Below, piece after piece: positions 56,701 through 64,000 of a stretch of DNA of 64,000 bases (positions are counted from its first letter, which is position 1; every line of letters begins with the position of its first letter). The DNA is taken from contig NZ_PJQW01000013.1 in the NCBI RefSeq assembly GCF_004303025.1, positions 29,211-93,210 of the forward strand, written 5' to 3'. A program made the translations under genes and the position numbers. Source of the DNA: Flavobacterium sp. J27. GTDB lineage: Bacteria > Bacteroidota > Bacteroidia > Flavobacteriales > Flavobacteriaceae. Under the pieces are notes generated by a model, which saw only the letters and a program-made list of their open reading frames with translations, did no database searches and was not told the DNA's origin.

Positions 56701-57627
56701 ATGAATAAATTACTTATCGTTGGCACAGTAGCTTTTGACGCTATTGAAACGCCATTTGGAAAAACAGATAAAATTTTAGGAGGTGCAGCCACTTATATTG
56801 GTTTATCTTCTTCTTTTTTTAACGTAGATGCAGCTATCGTTTCTGTTGTAGGTGAAGATTTTCCAAAAGAACATTTAGACTTATTAGAAAACAAAGACAT
56901 CAATATTGAAGGTATAGAAATTGTCAAAGGCGGTAAAACTTTCTTTTGGAGTGGAAAATACCATAACGATTTAAATTCAAGAGATACTTTGGTTACTGAA
57001 TTAAATGTATTAGCAGATTTTAATCCTGTTGTACCAAATAAATATAAAAACTCTGAAGTAGTTTTATTAGGCAATTTACACCCTTTGGTACAATCTAGTG
57101 TATTAGACCAAATGACAGTAAAACCAAAATTAATTGTATTAGACACTATGAACTTCTGGATGGATTGCGCTTTGCCAGAATTATTAGATGTTGTAAAACG
57201 AGTTGATGTTATTACGATTAATGATGAAGAAGCACGTCAATTATCTGGAGAGTATTCTTTAGTAAAAGCTGCTCAAAAGATTCACACTTTAGGACCAAAA
57301 TATGTAGTTATTAAAAAAGGTGAACACGGAGCTTTATTATTCCACAACAAGGAAGTATTTTTTGCTCCTGCGTTACCCCTTGAAGAAGTATTTGACCCGA
57401 CTGGAGCTGGTGATACATTCGCAGGTGGTTTTGCTGGCTATATTGCGCAAAGTGAAAACATTTCTTTTGACAACATGAAAAATGCCATTATTTACGGCTC
57501 CAATTTAGCTTCATTTTGCGTAGAAAAATTTGGAACAGAAAGAATGGAAAATTTAGAAAAAGAAGAAGTAATTGCACGCTTACAACAGTTTAAAGCACTA
57601 ACGCAATTTGAAATAGAATTAGATTAA
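56701..57627 (+). CDS. PfkB family sugar kinase
   Basis: 308 aa ribokinase-fold enzyme with GGAATYIGLS near the N-terminus, substrate residues in the NLHPLVQ region, and the C-terminal anion-hole motif DPTGAGDTFAGGFAGY with its catalytic Asp. The sugar or nucleoside substrate cannot be told. Followed by the amidophosphoribosyltransferase-like gene, separated by a terminator. Confidence 0.9.
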   Translation: MNKLLIVGTVAFDAIETPFGKTDKILGGAATYIGLSSSFFNVDAAIVSVVGEDFPKEHLDLLENKDINIEGIEIVKGGKTFFWSGKYHNDLNSRDTLVTELNVLADFNPVVPNKYKNSEVVLLGNLHPLVQSSVLDQMTVKPKLIVLDTMNFWMDCALPELLDVVKRVDVITINDEEARQLSGEYSLVKAAQKIHTLGPKYVVIKKGEHGALLFHNKEVFFAPALPLEEVFDPTGAGDTFAGGFAGYIAQSENISFDNMKNAIIYGSNLASFCVEKFGTERMENLEKEEVIARLQQFKALTQFEIELD

Positions 57628-57634
57628 ATGATTG

Positions 57635-57658
57635 TGCCTCGATTTTCGGGGCTTTTTT
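57635..57658 (+). terminator. Terminator after PfkB kinase gene
   Basis: Hairpin GCCTCGA / TCGGGGC with loop TTT and a run of six T. Confidence 0.85.
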
Positions 57659-57706
57659 AATAATAAGTTTTCATTAGAATAATTACTCAAACAACACAAC
57701 AACTTT

Positions 57707-59605
57707 ATGAGTGACGCTATTAAACACGAATGTGGGATTGCCCTTTTAAGACTTTTAAAACCCCTAGAGTACTATAAAGAGAAGTATGGTTCTTCTTTTT
57801 ATGGAGTACAAAAAATGTATCTCTTAATGGAAAAGCAACACAATCGTGGACAAGATGGTGCTGGATTAGCCAGCATTAAAATGGACATTGAGCCTGGACA
57901 AAGATACATTAGCCGAATTCGTTCCAATCATTCGCAGCCAATTCAAGATATTTTTTCTCAAATTAACGGAAGAATAAGTACTGAGTTACAGGAACACCCA
58001 GAATATCTAGAAGATATTGATTTACAAAAAAAGAACATCCCTTACATAGCCGAGTTGTTTTTAGGGCATGTTCGTTATGGTACTTTTGGTAAAAATAGCA
58101 TTGAAAGTGTACATCCATTTCTCCGCCAAAACAATTGGATGCACCGCAACTTAATAGTAGCTGGTAATTTTAATCTTACCAATGTAAAAGAGTTATTTCA
58201 AAGTTTAGTCGATTTAGGACAACATCCAAAAGAATTAGCAGATACTGTAACAGTAATGGAAAAAATAGGTCATTTTCTAGATGATGAAGTGACAGATTTG
58301 TATCAAAAATGCAAAAATGAAGGGTATTCAAAAAAAGAGGCTTCGGCAGTTATTGCTGAACGTTTGAATATTGCTAAAATGTTAGAACGCGCTTCTAGAA
58401 ACTGGGATGGAGGTTATGCTATGGCAGGATTAATTGGTCATGGTGATTCTTTTGTTTTAAGAGATCCCGCAGGAATTAGACCCGCTTATTATTACAAAGA
58501 TGATGAAATTGCAGTAGTAGCTTCCGAAAGACCTGTAATACAAACCGTTTTCAATGTTCCATTTGAAGAAGTGAAAGAATTAGAACCTGGAAACGCAATA
58601 ATTATTAAAAAGAATGGCAATGTTTTTATTGAAGAAGTTAGAAAACCTTTAATAAAGAAAGCCTGTTCTTTTGAACGTATTTATTTTTCACGTGGCAGTG
58701 ATGCAGAAATCTATCAAGAAAGAAAAGAGTTAGGAAAGTTAGTATTTCCATCGATTTTAAAAGCCATCGATTACGACACAGACAATAGTGTTTTTTCTTT
58801 CATTCCAAATACTGCTGAAACCTCTTTTTATGGAATGGTAGAAGCAGCAAATGATTTTTTAAACCAACGAAAAATTAAGTCAATTTTAGAACGTAAAGAC
58901 CAATTATCAGAAGAAAAGCTACAAGAAATTTTAGCGGTTAAATTACGAACTGAAAAAGTAGCCATTAAAGATGCCAAACTACGTACCTTTATAACAGAAG
59001 ACAGCAGCAGAGATGATTTAGTAGCACACGTTTATGACGTAACTTATGGGGTGGTTAAACCCGAGGATAATTTAGTAATTATAGATGATAGTATTGTAAG
59101 AGGTACCACTTTAAAACAAAGCATCATTAAAATGATGGATCGATTACAACCGAAAAGAATAGTAGTAGTTTCCTCAGCACCTCAAATACGCTATCCAGAT
59201 TGTTATGGAATAGATATGGCAAAACTAGAAGGCTTAGTTGCTTTTAAAGCTGCCTTAGAATTATTAAAAGAACGTAACCTATATCATATAGTTGATGAAG
59301 TTTATAAAAAATCTAAAAGTCAGGAACTTTTCAAAGACGATGAAGTTATTAATTATGTAAAAGAAATTTACGCACCTTTTACAGACGAAGAAATTTCGGC
59401 AAAAATTGCTGAAATGTTAACTCCCGAAGGTATAAAAGCTGAAATAAAAATTATATACCAAACAGTAGCTGATTTGCATAAAGCATGCCCTAAAAATTTA
59501 GGTGATTGGTACTTTACAGGTGATTATCCTACAGCAGGAGGAAACAGAGTAGTCAATAGAGCTTTTATGAATTTTTATGAAGGAAAAGATGCAAGAGCAT
59601 ACTAA
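57707..59605 (+). CDS. Amidophosphoribosyltransferase (PurF family, long form)
   Basis: 632 aa, clearly longer than the usual about 500 aa of PurF. N-terminal Ntn glutaminase domain with nucleophile Cys9 in HECGIALL, then RGQDGAGLA and GHVRYGTFG; C-terminal phosphoribosyltransferase domain with LVIIDDSIVRGTTLKQS and SAPQIRYPDCYGIDM. Family reaction: PRPP plus glutamine to 5-phosphoribosylamine. The extra length lies as insertions in the glutaminase half (about 60-130 and 170-220). Could be the purine enzyme or a second paralogue. Upstream of the twin small RNA. Confidence 0.85.
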   Translation: MSDAIKHECGIALLRLLKPLEYYKEKYGSSFYGVQKMYLLMEKQHNRGQDGAGLASIKMDIEPGQRYISRIRSNHSQPIQDIFSQINGRISTELQEHPEYLEDIDLQKKNIPYIAELFLGHVRYGTFGKNSIESVHPFLRQNNWMHRNLIVAGNFNLTNVKELFQSLVDLGQHPKELADTVTVMEKIGHFLDDEVTDLYQKCKNEGYSKKEASAVIAERLNIAKMLERASRNWDGGYAMAGLIGHGDSFVLRDPAGIRPAYYYKDDEIAVVASERPVIQTVFNVPFEEVKELEPGNAIIIKKNGNVFIEEVRKPLIKKACSFERIYFSRGSDAEIYQERKELGKLVFPSILKAIDYDTDNSVFSFIPNTAETSFYGMVEAANDFLNQRKIKSILERKDQLSEEKLQEILAVKLRTEKVAIKDAKLRTFITEDSSRDDLVAHVYDVTYGVVKPEDNLVIIDDSIVRGTTLKQSIIKMMDRLQPKRIVVVSSAPQIRYPDCYGIDMAKLEGLVAFKAALELLKERNLYHIVDEVYKKSKSQELFKDDEVINYVKEIYAPFTDEEISAKIAEMLTPEGIKAEIKIIYQTVADLHKACPKNLGDWYFTGDYPTAGGNRVVNRAFMNFYEGKDARAY

Positions 59606-59673
59606 AAAATTACTTTTCATCGATTTTTTTGTGTTATTGAACAATTTTTTTATGTAAGAAATAAACCTTGCTA

Positions 59674-59762
59674 TACTTTAGCACTACCAGAAAATTAGTA
59701 GGTTAAGTTTTATGGTAGATTTGGGGCAAAAAGGGTGAAAGTAATTTCACCTTTTTTTTTTG
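59674..59762 (+). ncRNA. Candidate small RNA, copy 1
   Basis: -7-like box TACTTTAG (59674-59681), then a 35-base hairpin at 59684-59718: 6-bp CTACCA / TGGTAG, one G-A mismatch, 6-bp AAAATT / AGTTTT, 9-base loop AGTAGGTTA. An unpaired linker ATTTGGGGCAAAAA leads to an intrinsic terminator GGTGAAA-GTAA-TTTCACC (59734-59751) with 10 T. Predicted transcript about 75 nt. The core is identical in copy 2, except for the T-run length, while the flanks differ. Family not identified. Confidence 0.65.
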
Positions 59763-59863
59763 TGTTTTACTCACTTTTTAGCAACTATTTGATCCATAAA
59801 CAGCATTTCGTCGTTTTTTTTTACACTTCAACAATTATTTTATGCAAGCATACAAAACCATAG

Positions 59864-59949
59864 TACTTTAGCACTACCAGAAAATTAGTAGGTTAAGTTT
59901 TATGGTAGATTTGGGGCAAAAAGGGTGAAAGTAATTTCACCTTTTTTTT
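59864..59949 (+). ncRNA. Candidate small RNA, copy 2
   Basis: Same layout 190 bases downstream: box TACTTTAG (59864-59871), hairpin at 59874-59908, terminator stem at 59924-59941 with 8 T. Sequence identity with copy 1 runs without mismatch from the -7 box to the terminator stem. Upstream flanks share only short blocks (TTTTATG, AAG, ACC), as expected for two promoters kept by selection or a moderately old duplication. Confidence 0.65.
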
Positions 59950-59976
59950 GTGTTTTATGTAAAATGATTGCATAAA

Positions 59977-59999
59977 AAAAGGAATATAAAATTCCTTTT
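59977..59999 (-). terminator. Terminator after lipocalin-like gene
   Basis: Hairpin AAAAGGAAT / ATTCCTTTT with a 5-base loop, on the downstream side of the leftward gene at 60063. Confidence 0.7.
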
Positions 60000-60062
60000 A
60001 AAACTATCCACTAAAATATATACCTTAACCCTATATTTATAAAGTTGTAATAGTTATTTCTT

Positions 60063-60467
60063 TTAATACACTCTTTTATATTTTTGAGCATATCCTTCTG
60101 TCGAGATATAGGTTAATATCAAAAAGTTATTATTTTCTATTTCAAAATCTACAGAAGCCGCAGTTGGATTTTGGCAATTGGTCACAATGGTACTAGCAAA
60201 ATAATTATAAACACCTGAAACAACAATCTCATTTGAAAAAGGATTACACATTGAGGTATTTGTAACAACTGTATTATTATTCTTAAATTCTAATATTTTA
60301 TTGCTTTCAATAGGATTAAAAGTTCCACTACCATCACCTGGGTCTGCCAAAACTTCTATTAACTTCCATTTTCCTACTAATTTATTATTAGCACAGGAGC
60401 AACTATCGTCGTTATTACAAGAGCTTAATGATGCCATGATTAAAAAAGTTAGAATTTGTTTTTTCAT
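60063..60467 (-). CDS. Lipocalin-like small lipoprotein
   Basis: 134 aa with lipoprotein signal ending SLSSCNN (acylated Cys residue 17), then CSCANNKLVGKWKLIEV, the N-terminal GxW signature of lipocalin-like Bacteroidota proteins, followed by alternating beta strands. Outer-membrane or periplasmic. Ligand unknown. Confidence 0.8.
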   Translation of the reverse strand: MKKQILTFLIMASLSSCNNDDSCSCANNKLVGKWKLIEVLADPGDGSGTFNPIESNKILEFKNNNTVVTNTSMCNPFSNEIVVSGVYNYFASTIVTNCQNPTAASVDFEIENNNFLILTYISTEGYAQKYKRVY

Positions 60468-60588
60468 GATTGTTTAATTTAAGGTTCTTTCATGTAAGAC
60501 GCATTTTTAAAGTTTAGGTTGCGCAAAATATTTATAAACAACATATTACAAACCCAAAATCAAAATTAACAATACAAAAAAAGACTGA
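60468..60588. other. Intergenic stretch
   Basis: AT-rich spacer between the lipocalin-like gene and the SRPBCC gene. I see no gene, terminator or clear promoter. Confidence 0.5.
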
Positions 60589-61023
60589 TTAAATTAAGAG
60601 TAATTCCCTTTCTAGTCGATCGAAATTCTCCTCGTTTTTTGGCGTAACAAAGTCTTTTAATTTATTACACGCTTCAACAGTTTCAAAAATCATTTTAAAT
60701 GAAACCTTAGTCTTCAAATCATCTCTTTTTTCAAAACCCACTTCCATATTAAACAATGGTTGAGAAAGTCTTGTCCAAGCTACTAATTTTTCGGGTTGTA
60801 CAATAGTAAAAACAGATTCATTCTGATAATTCCCTTTTTCTGGACCATGCATGGTTAAAATCCATTTCCCATTAGGTTTCAAATCAAATTCATGGATTGT
60901 ATTGGTAAATCCTTCTGGTCCCCACCATTTTTTTAGAATAGCAACATTTGCAAAAGCTTGGTAAACTTTTTCTACAGGTGCATCTAGAATTCTAAAACTA
61001 TAAATTTCATTCGCTACCACCAT
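60589..61023 (-). CDS. SRPBCC (AHSA1-type) protein
   Basis: 144 aa START-like fold: PVEKVYQAFANVAILKKWWGPEGFTN, then FDLKPNGKWILTMHGP and the C-terminal helix with NFDRLERELL. Family members bind hydrophobic ligands or respond to stress; often controlled by ArsR-type regulators, one of which lies at the right edge. 14 bases downstream of the DJ-1 gene, so likely in one operon. Confidence 0.92.
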   Translation of the reverse strand: MVVANEIYSFRILDAPVEKVYQAFANVAILKKWWGPEGFTNTIHEFDLKPNGKWILTMHGPEKGNYQNESVFTIVQPEKLVAWTRLSQPLFNMEVGFEKRDDLKTKVSFKMIFETVEACNKLKDFVTPKNEENFDRLERELLLI

Positions 61024-61037
61024 AATTGTTAAGGGTT

Positions 61038-61793
61038 TTATTCTTTCCAGTTTTGAAGTCGGTCTAAATACAAATAGCTTTCTACAAACTTGCGGTGTTC
61101 AGGTGATGTCATCTTCTCTAACAATTTTAAAGCTGAAATATAACTCGCTAAATTTCCATTAGACGAGAGAAATTTACCATCTTCTGCATACGTTATTAAA
61201 CTATCATTTTGAACCAATAAATTAGGATAATCTATTTGTAATTGTTTACCTCCACCAATCCAAGTAACTATTTTATGTCCGTCAGCAATACCAGAAGCTC
61301 CAATCAATTGTGCTCCACCACAGTTACTCACAGTGTATTCTGTTTCCTTGTTTTTATTTTTAATAAAATCAATAATATTTTTATTGTGCACTTGTGCATA
61401 CATATCATAAGCACTTGGCACAAATAATGCTTTCAATTTAGGACAGTTTTTGAAAGTGTAATCTGGCACAAAATGCAATCCTTCTTCTGTAGTTATTGGA
61501 TGATTTGTTTCGGCTATTGTTATCACATTAAAAAGTTGCTTGCCTTCTTCCGTTGGTTTACCAAAAACATCAGAAGTAGCCACAACTTCACTTTGCAAAA
61601 CACCATTATACATTAACAAACCTATAGTTGGCAATTCAGGATTAAAAGGTTTTAAATGTTTGGTTAAAGTATCGGATTTATTAATGACTATTTCCTGAGT
61701 TGTTTCTGAAGTTTTGGTTTTTGTATTATTTGAATTACAAGCTATAAGAAAGCTACTAAACACTAATCCAAAGATAAATTTAAGCGGAGTCAT
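61038..61793 (-). CDS. DJ-1/PfpI family lipoprotein
   Basis: 251 aa with lipobox FLIAC (acylated Cys19). The DJ-1 fold shows Glu-containing strand and the elbow Cys158 in SNCGGAQLIGASGIADGHK. Most DJ-1/PfpI proteins are cytosolic, so a lipidated version is unusual. Possible glyoxalase, hydratase or sensor role. Precedes the SRPBCC gene in the same operon and follows the AraC gene. Confidence 0.87.
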   Translation of the reverse strand: MTPLKFIFGLVFSSFLIACNSNNTKTKTSETTQEIVINKSDTLTKHLKPFNPELPTIGLLMYNGVLQSEVVATSDVFGKPTEEGKQLFNVITIAETNHPITTEEGLHFVPDYTFKNCPKLKALFVPSAYDMYAQVHNKNIIDFIKNKNKETEYTVSNCGGAQLIGASGIADGHKIVTWIGGGKQLQIDYPNLLVQNDSLITYAEDGKFLSSNGNLASYISALKLLEKMTSPEHRKFVESYLYLDRLQNWKE

Positions 61794-61915
61794 TTTAATT
61801 ATTTTTTTATATGATTTACACTCTCAAAGTTACTAAAAAGAACTTGTTTAAAATAAACTTTACTTCAGTTTCTTTTAGAAAGAAATAAATTTATCATACA
61901 AATAAAATATAGTAA

Positions 61916-62836
61916 TCAATTAAACGCCTGTCTAAATTTAATGGGAGAAAAATTAGTTTTTGTTTTAAACAATTTACTAAAGCTTTGAGCATGCTCAAAA
62001 CCAAGTTCGTAGGCTATTTCACTAATAGTGAGGTTTGTTGTTGTGAGTTTTTCTTTCGCTTTTTCAATTAATTTTTCATGAATTATTTGTTGTGTTGATT
62101 GACCTGTAATCGATTTAAGCAAACTACTCAAATATATAGGTGACAAATGCAGCATATCTGCCACATACTGGACAGTTGGCAACCCTTGGCTTGACAATTC
62201 AGGAATAGCGAAATAATCGTTCAGAATTTTTTCTGTTTTAGAAAGTATTTTATGATTGTTCTTATTACGTGTTAAAAATTGCCTTTGATAAAATCGTTCC
62301 GAATAGTTTAATAATGTTTCTATTTGAGAAACAATAATACTCTGACTAAATTTATCTAAATTTTCATGAGATTCTTTCTCAATATTTTTAACAATCGTAT
62401 TTAAAATCGCTTCTTCCTTCTCTGACAAAAATAATGCTTCATTTACAGCATAATCAAAATAGTCATATTTTTTTATATTTTTTGCCAAAGAAGTATTCCA
62501 TAAAAAGTTGGGATGAATCAGTAGCAGCCAACCTTCTTTAGAAGCCATCGTTTCAGCTATTTGTTCTGTACCAAAAACCTGATTGGGAGCAACAAAAAAC
62601 ATAACTCCATTATCAAAATCATAGCTACTTTGACCGTATTTATATTTGACGCTTGCATTCTTTTTAATGGAGATATGATAGAAATCAAAAACAAAATATT
62701 CATTATCACTTTCTTCTGTACAATTTATCAAACTATAATCAAATAAACTTATCAAAGGATGAGCAGGTGCTGGAATCCCTTTATGACTATAAAATTCTTG
62801 GATTGTTTTTATCCTATGTACTTTTTGCCCTTTCAT
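61916..62836 (-). CDS. AraC family transcriptional regulator
   Basis: 306 aa. N-terminal cupin-like sensor (about 30-130) and C-terminal double HTH (about 210-305) with ADMLHLSPIYLSSLLKSITG and the second helix pair ISEIAYELGFEHAQSFSKLF, then FSPIKFRQ. Likely controls the neighbouring DJ-1, SRPBCC or azoreductase genes, from position only. Confidence 0.93.
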   Translation of the reverse strand: MKGQKVHRIKTIQEFYSHKGIPAPAHPLISLFDYSLINCTEESDNEYFVFDFYHISIKKNASVKYKYGQSSYDFDNGVMFFVAPNQVFGTEQIAETMASKEGWLLLIHPNFLWNTSLAKNIKKYDYFDYAVNEALFLSEKEEAILNTIVKNIEKESHENLDKFSQSIIVSQIETLLNYSERFYQRQFLTRNKNNHKILSKTEKILNDYFAIPELSSQGLPTVQYVADMLHLSPIYLSSLLKSITGQSTQQIIHEKLIEKAKEKLTTTNLTISEIAYELGFEHAQSFSKLFKTKTNFSPIKFRQAFN

Positions 62837-62910
62837 TGAAATATTATTTCGTTTTAAAGACCCTTTTTAATCAATTTAATTATCTTTTAAACCAATTTAA
62901 GAATTTTGTT

Positions 62911-63522
62911 TTAATCAATCTTTATACTTTCTAACGCTTTTTCCATTCCTTTCTCCATGATTCCTTTCACTTTTAAACCTTCAGCACGAATTACAGTACT
63001 ATCTTTCATCCCTAAAAAACCTAAAAAAGATTGTAAGTAAGGAGCTACAAAATCATTTTCTTTTCCTGCACCTTCAGAATAAATACCCCCTGAAGTCATA
63101 GCAATATATACTTTTTTACCTGTTACTTTACCAATCGGAAAACCTTCTGGACTATAACCAAAAGTAATTCCTACTCGAGTAATGTGATCTATCCATGATT
63201 TTAAATTGGAAGGAATCGTAAAATTAATTAAAGGGGCACCTATAACCAAAATATCAGCATTTAATAATTGTTTAATTAATTGATTAGAGCGTTCTAGTAA
63301 TTGTATTTGATTTTCAGAAAGAACTTGTTCTGGTGTAAACATCGCTTGAAGTGTTGTCGAACTTAAATGCGGAATTTCATTTTCAGCTAAATTTATTTCT
63401 TCAATGATACTTTCAGGATATTTTTTTACAATTTCACCTACAATAGCATTACCTAACTTTATACTATAAGAATTGTTTCCTTGTATGCTAGAAACAAGAT
63501 GAAGCACGCGTTTTGTATTCAT
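62911..63522 (-). CDS. azoR: FMN-dependent NADH-azoreductase
   Basis: 203 aa flavodoxin-fold enzyme: phosphate loop near VSSIQGNNSYSIKLG, then APLINFTIPSNLKSWIDHITR and TSGGIYSEG, matching AzoR. Reduces quinones and azo compounds with NADH in two-electron steps. 75 bases upstream of the AraC gene in the same direction. Confidence 0.92.
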   Translation of the reverse strand: MNTKRVLHLVSSIQGNNSYSIKLGNAIVGEIVKKYPESIIEEINLAENEIPHLSSTTLQAMFTPEQVLSENQIQLLERSNQLIKQLLNADILVIGAPLINFTIPSNLKSWIDHITRVGITFGYSPEGFPIGKVTGKKVYIAMTSGGIYSEGAGKENDFVAPYLQSFLGFLGMKDSTVIRAEGLKVKGIMEKGMEKALESIKID

Positions 63523-63626
63523 AGTTGTTTTTTTTAATAATTTATCAATACAAAATTCTGGATTTACACCTCAACATATTTAGTCTAATTTAAGGTTCTT
63601 GTAGTCGAACTTACTATTTTATTATT

Positions 63627-63659
63627 AAAAAGGTCACTTCAAAAAGAAGCAACCTTTTT
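63627..63659. terminator. Terminator between azoR and the SRPBCC remnant
   Basis: Hairpin AAAAAGGT..CTTC / GAAG..ACCTTTTT with loop AAAAA, able to stop leftward transcription from the ArsR gene. Confidence 0.75.
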
Positions 63660-63698
63660 ATATTTTTAGTTTCATAAAATTGCAAAAAATAATTATTA

Positions 63699-63836
63699 TC
63701 ATTTTTTTGTTGCCAAGAATTGATCTACTCTTTTTGCTTTTCTCCAAGCCTCCCAAACCAAATCTAAATTAGCCAAAAATGCTCTTTTTACATGTACAGT
63801 ATATGTGTCTTTATTTACTGTAAAATCAAATAATAA
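63699..63836 (-). pseudogene. Truncated SRPBCC protein gene
   Basis: A frame just after (and overlapping) the ArsR stop reads [20 protein letters not shown], then RAFLANLDLVWEAWRKAKRV and a stop at 63699. This matches the first about 45 residues of AHSA1-type proteins that usually follow ArsR genes, but the expected start codon is AGG and the protein ends right after the first helix. So it is a 5' fragment left by deletion. Confidence 0.65.
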
Positions 63837-63837
63837 A

Positions 63838-64000
63838 TTAGGATTCCTCTTTTTTATTTTTTAGTGTTGTTAATACATCATCCAATTGATTGAAACGATC
63901 TTCCCATATATGTCTAAATTTTTCCAGCCATTGATCAATTTCTTTCATTTTATTGATTTCTAACGAATAATAAATCTCTCTTCCTTGTTGCTCTTGTTTT
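63838..64000 (-). CDS. ArsR family transcriptional regulator, C-terminus (partial)
   Basis: The last 53 codons lie in the window; the gene starts beyond the right edge. It reads [20 protein letters not shown] and then [20 protein letters not shown], the wing and C-terminal dimerisation helix of ArsR regulators paired with SRPBCC genes. The DNA-binding helices are outside the window. Confidence 0.8.
   Translation of the reverse strand, partial: KQEQQGREIYYSLEINKMKEIDQWLEKFRHIWEDRFNQLDDVLTTLKNKKEES

Larger units (their letters stand above)
59606..60062. other. Intergenic region with duplicated small RNA candidate
   Basis: 457 bases without a protein gene. It contains two copies of a conserved core, 190 bases apart, each ending in an intrinsic terminator; flanks between the copies are recognisably related but diverged. 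A terminator for the leftward gene at 60063 lies at 59977-59999. Confidence 0.7.

Noticed and set aside
1..64000. CRISPR array, rRNA genes, intact insertion sequence, T9SS machinery genes
   Set aside because: None seen; T9SS is inferred only from the sorting domains of substrates.

Overview
The window looks like the chromosome of a member of the Flavobacteriaceae (Bacteroidota), close to Flavobacterium. The signs are: strong AT-richness; promoters with the Bacteroidota -7 box TAnnTTTG and start codons without Shine-Dalgarno sequences; large secreted proteins ending in type IX secretion (T9SS) sorting domains; and family-typical gene orders such as pdxA / DUF177-rpmF / fabH-accB-accC. No rRNA operon, intact insertion sequence, CRISPR array or replication origin is visible.

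Layout. 1-3.2 kb: a leftward operon encoding a DAACS-type symporter, a DedA protein, an FAD oxidoreductase and the start of a peptidoglycan transglycosylase. 3.4-9.2 kb: a T9SS reprolysin-type metalloprotease and an S9 peptidase. 9.2-14.9 kb: housekeeping lipid and cofactor genes (accC, accB, fabH, rpmF, DUF177, pdxA, ribE). 14.9-18.2 kb: a small cell-surface protein, a CAT-anticodon tRNA, and a decayed accessory island in which three genes carry frameshifts or a stop codon. 18.2-23 kb: mce, rbfA, a LolE-like permease, tRNA-Leu, prs, rplY and pth.

23-33.8 kb: three tandem T9SS reprolysin metalloproteases, bracketed by two paralogous small lipoproteins. 33.9-40.2 kb: ribF, an HTTM membrane protein, bioB, a cupin/JmjC-like protein and an M20 dipeptidase. 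40.3-49.1 kb: a fifth metalloprotease and a giant non-enzymatic surface protein that share a long C-terminal module. 49.2-59.6 kb: recX, thiL, glyS, a coiled-coil protein, comF, an Ig-like lipoprotein, a C-N hydrolase, a PfkB kinase and a PurF-type amidotransferase. 59.6-60 kb: two tandem copies of a candidate small RNA. 60-64 kb: stress or detoxification genes (lipocalin-like, SRPBCC, DJ-1/PfpI, AraC regulator, azoreductase, ArsR regulator), including a broken SRPBCC gene.

Together, the secreted proteases (five reprolysins plus S9 and M20 peptidases) and the symporter suggest a protein-degrading life style: polymers cut outside, peptides trimmed in the periplasm and cytosol, products imported. 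The least explained items are the twin small RNA, the lipoprotein-bracketed protease array, the decayed island with a Cys-rich secreted protein, and the small protein with a PID-CTERM-like tail.
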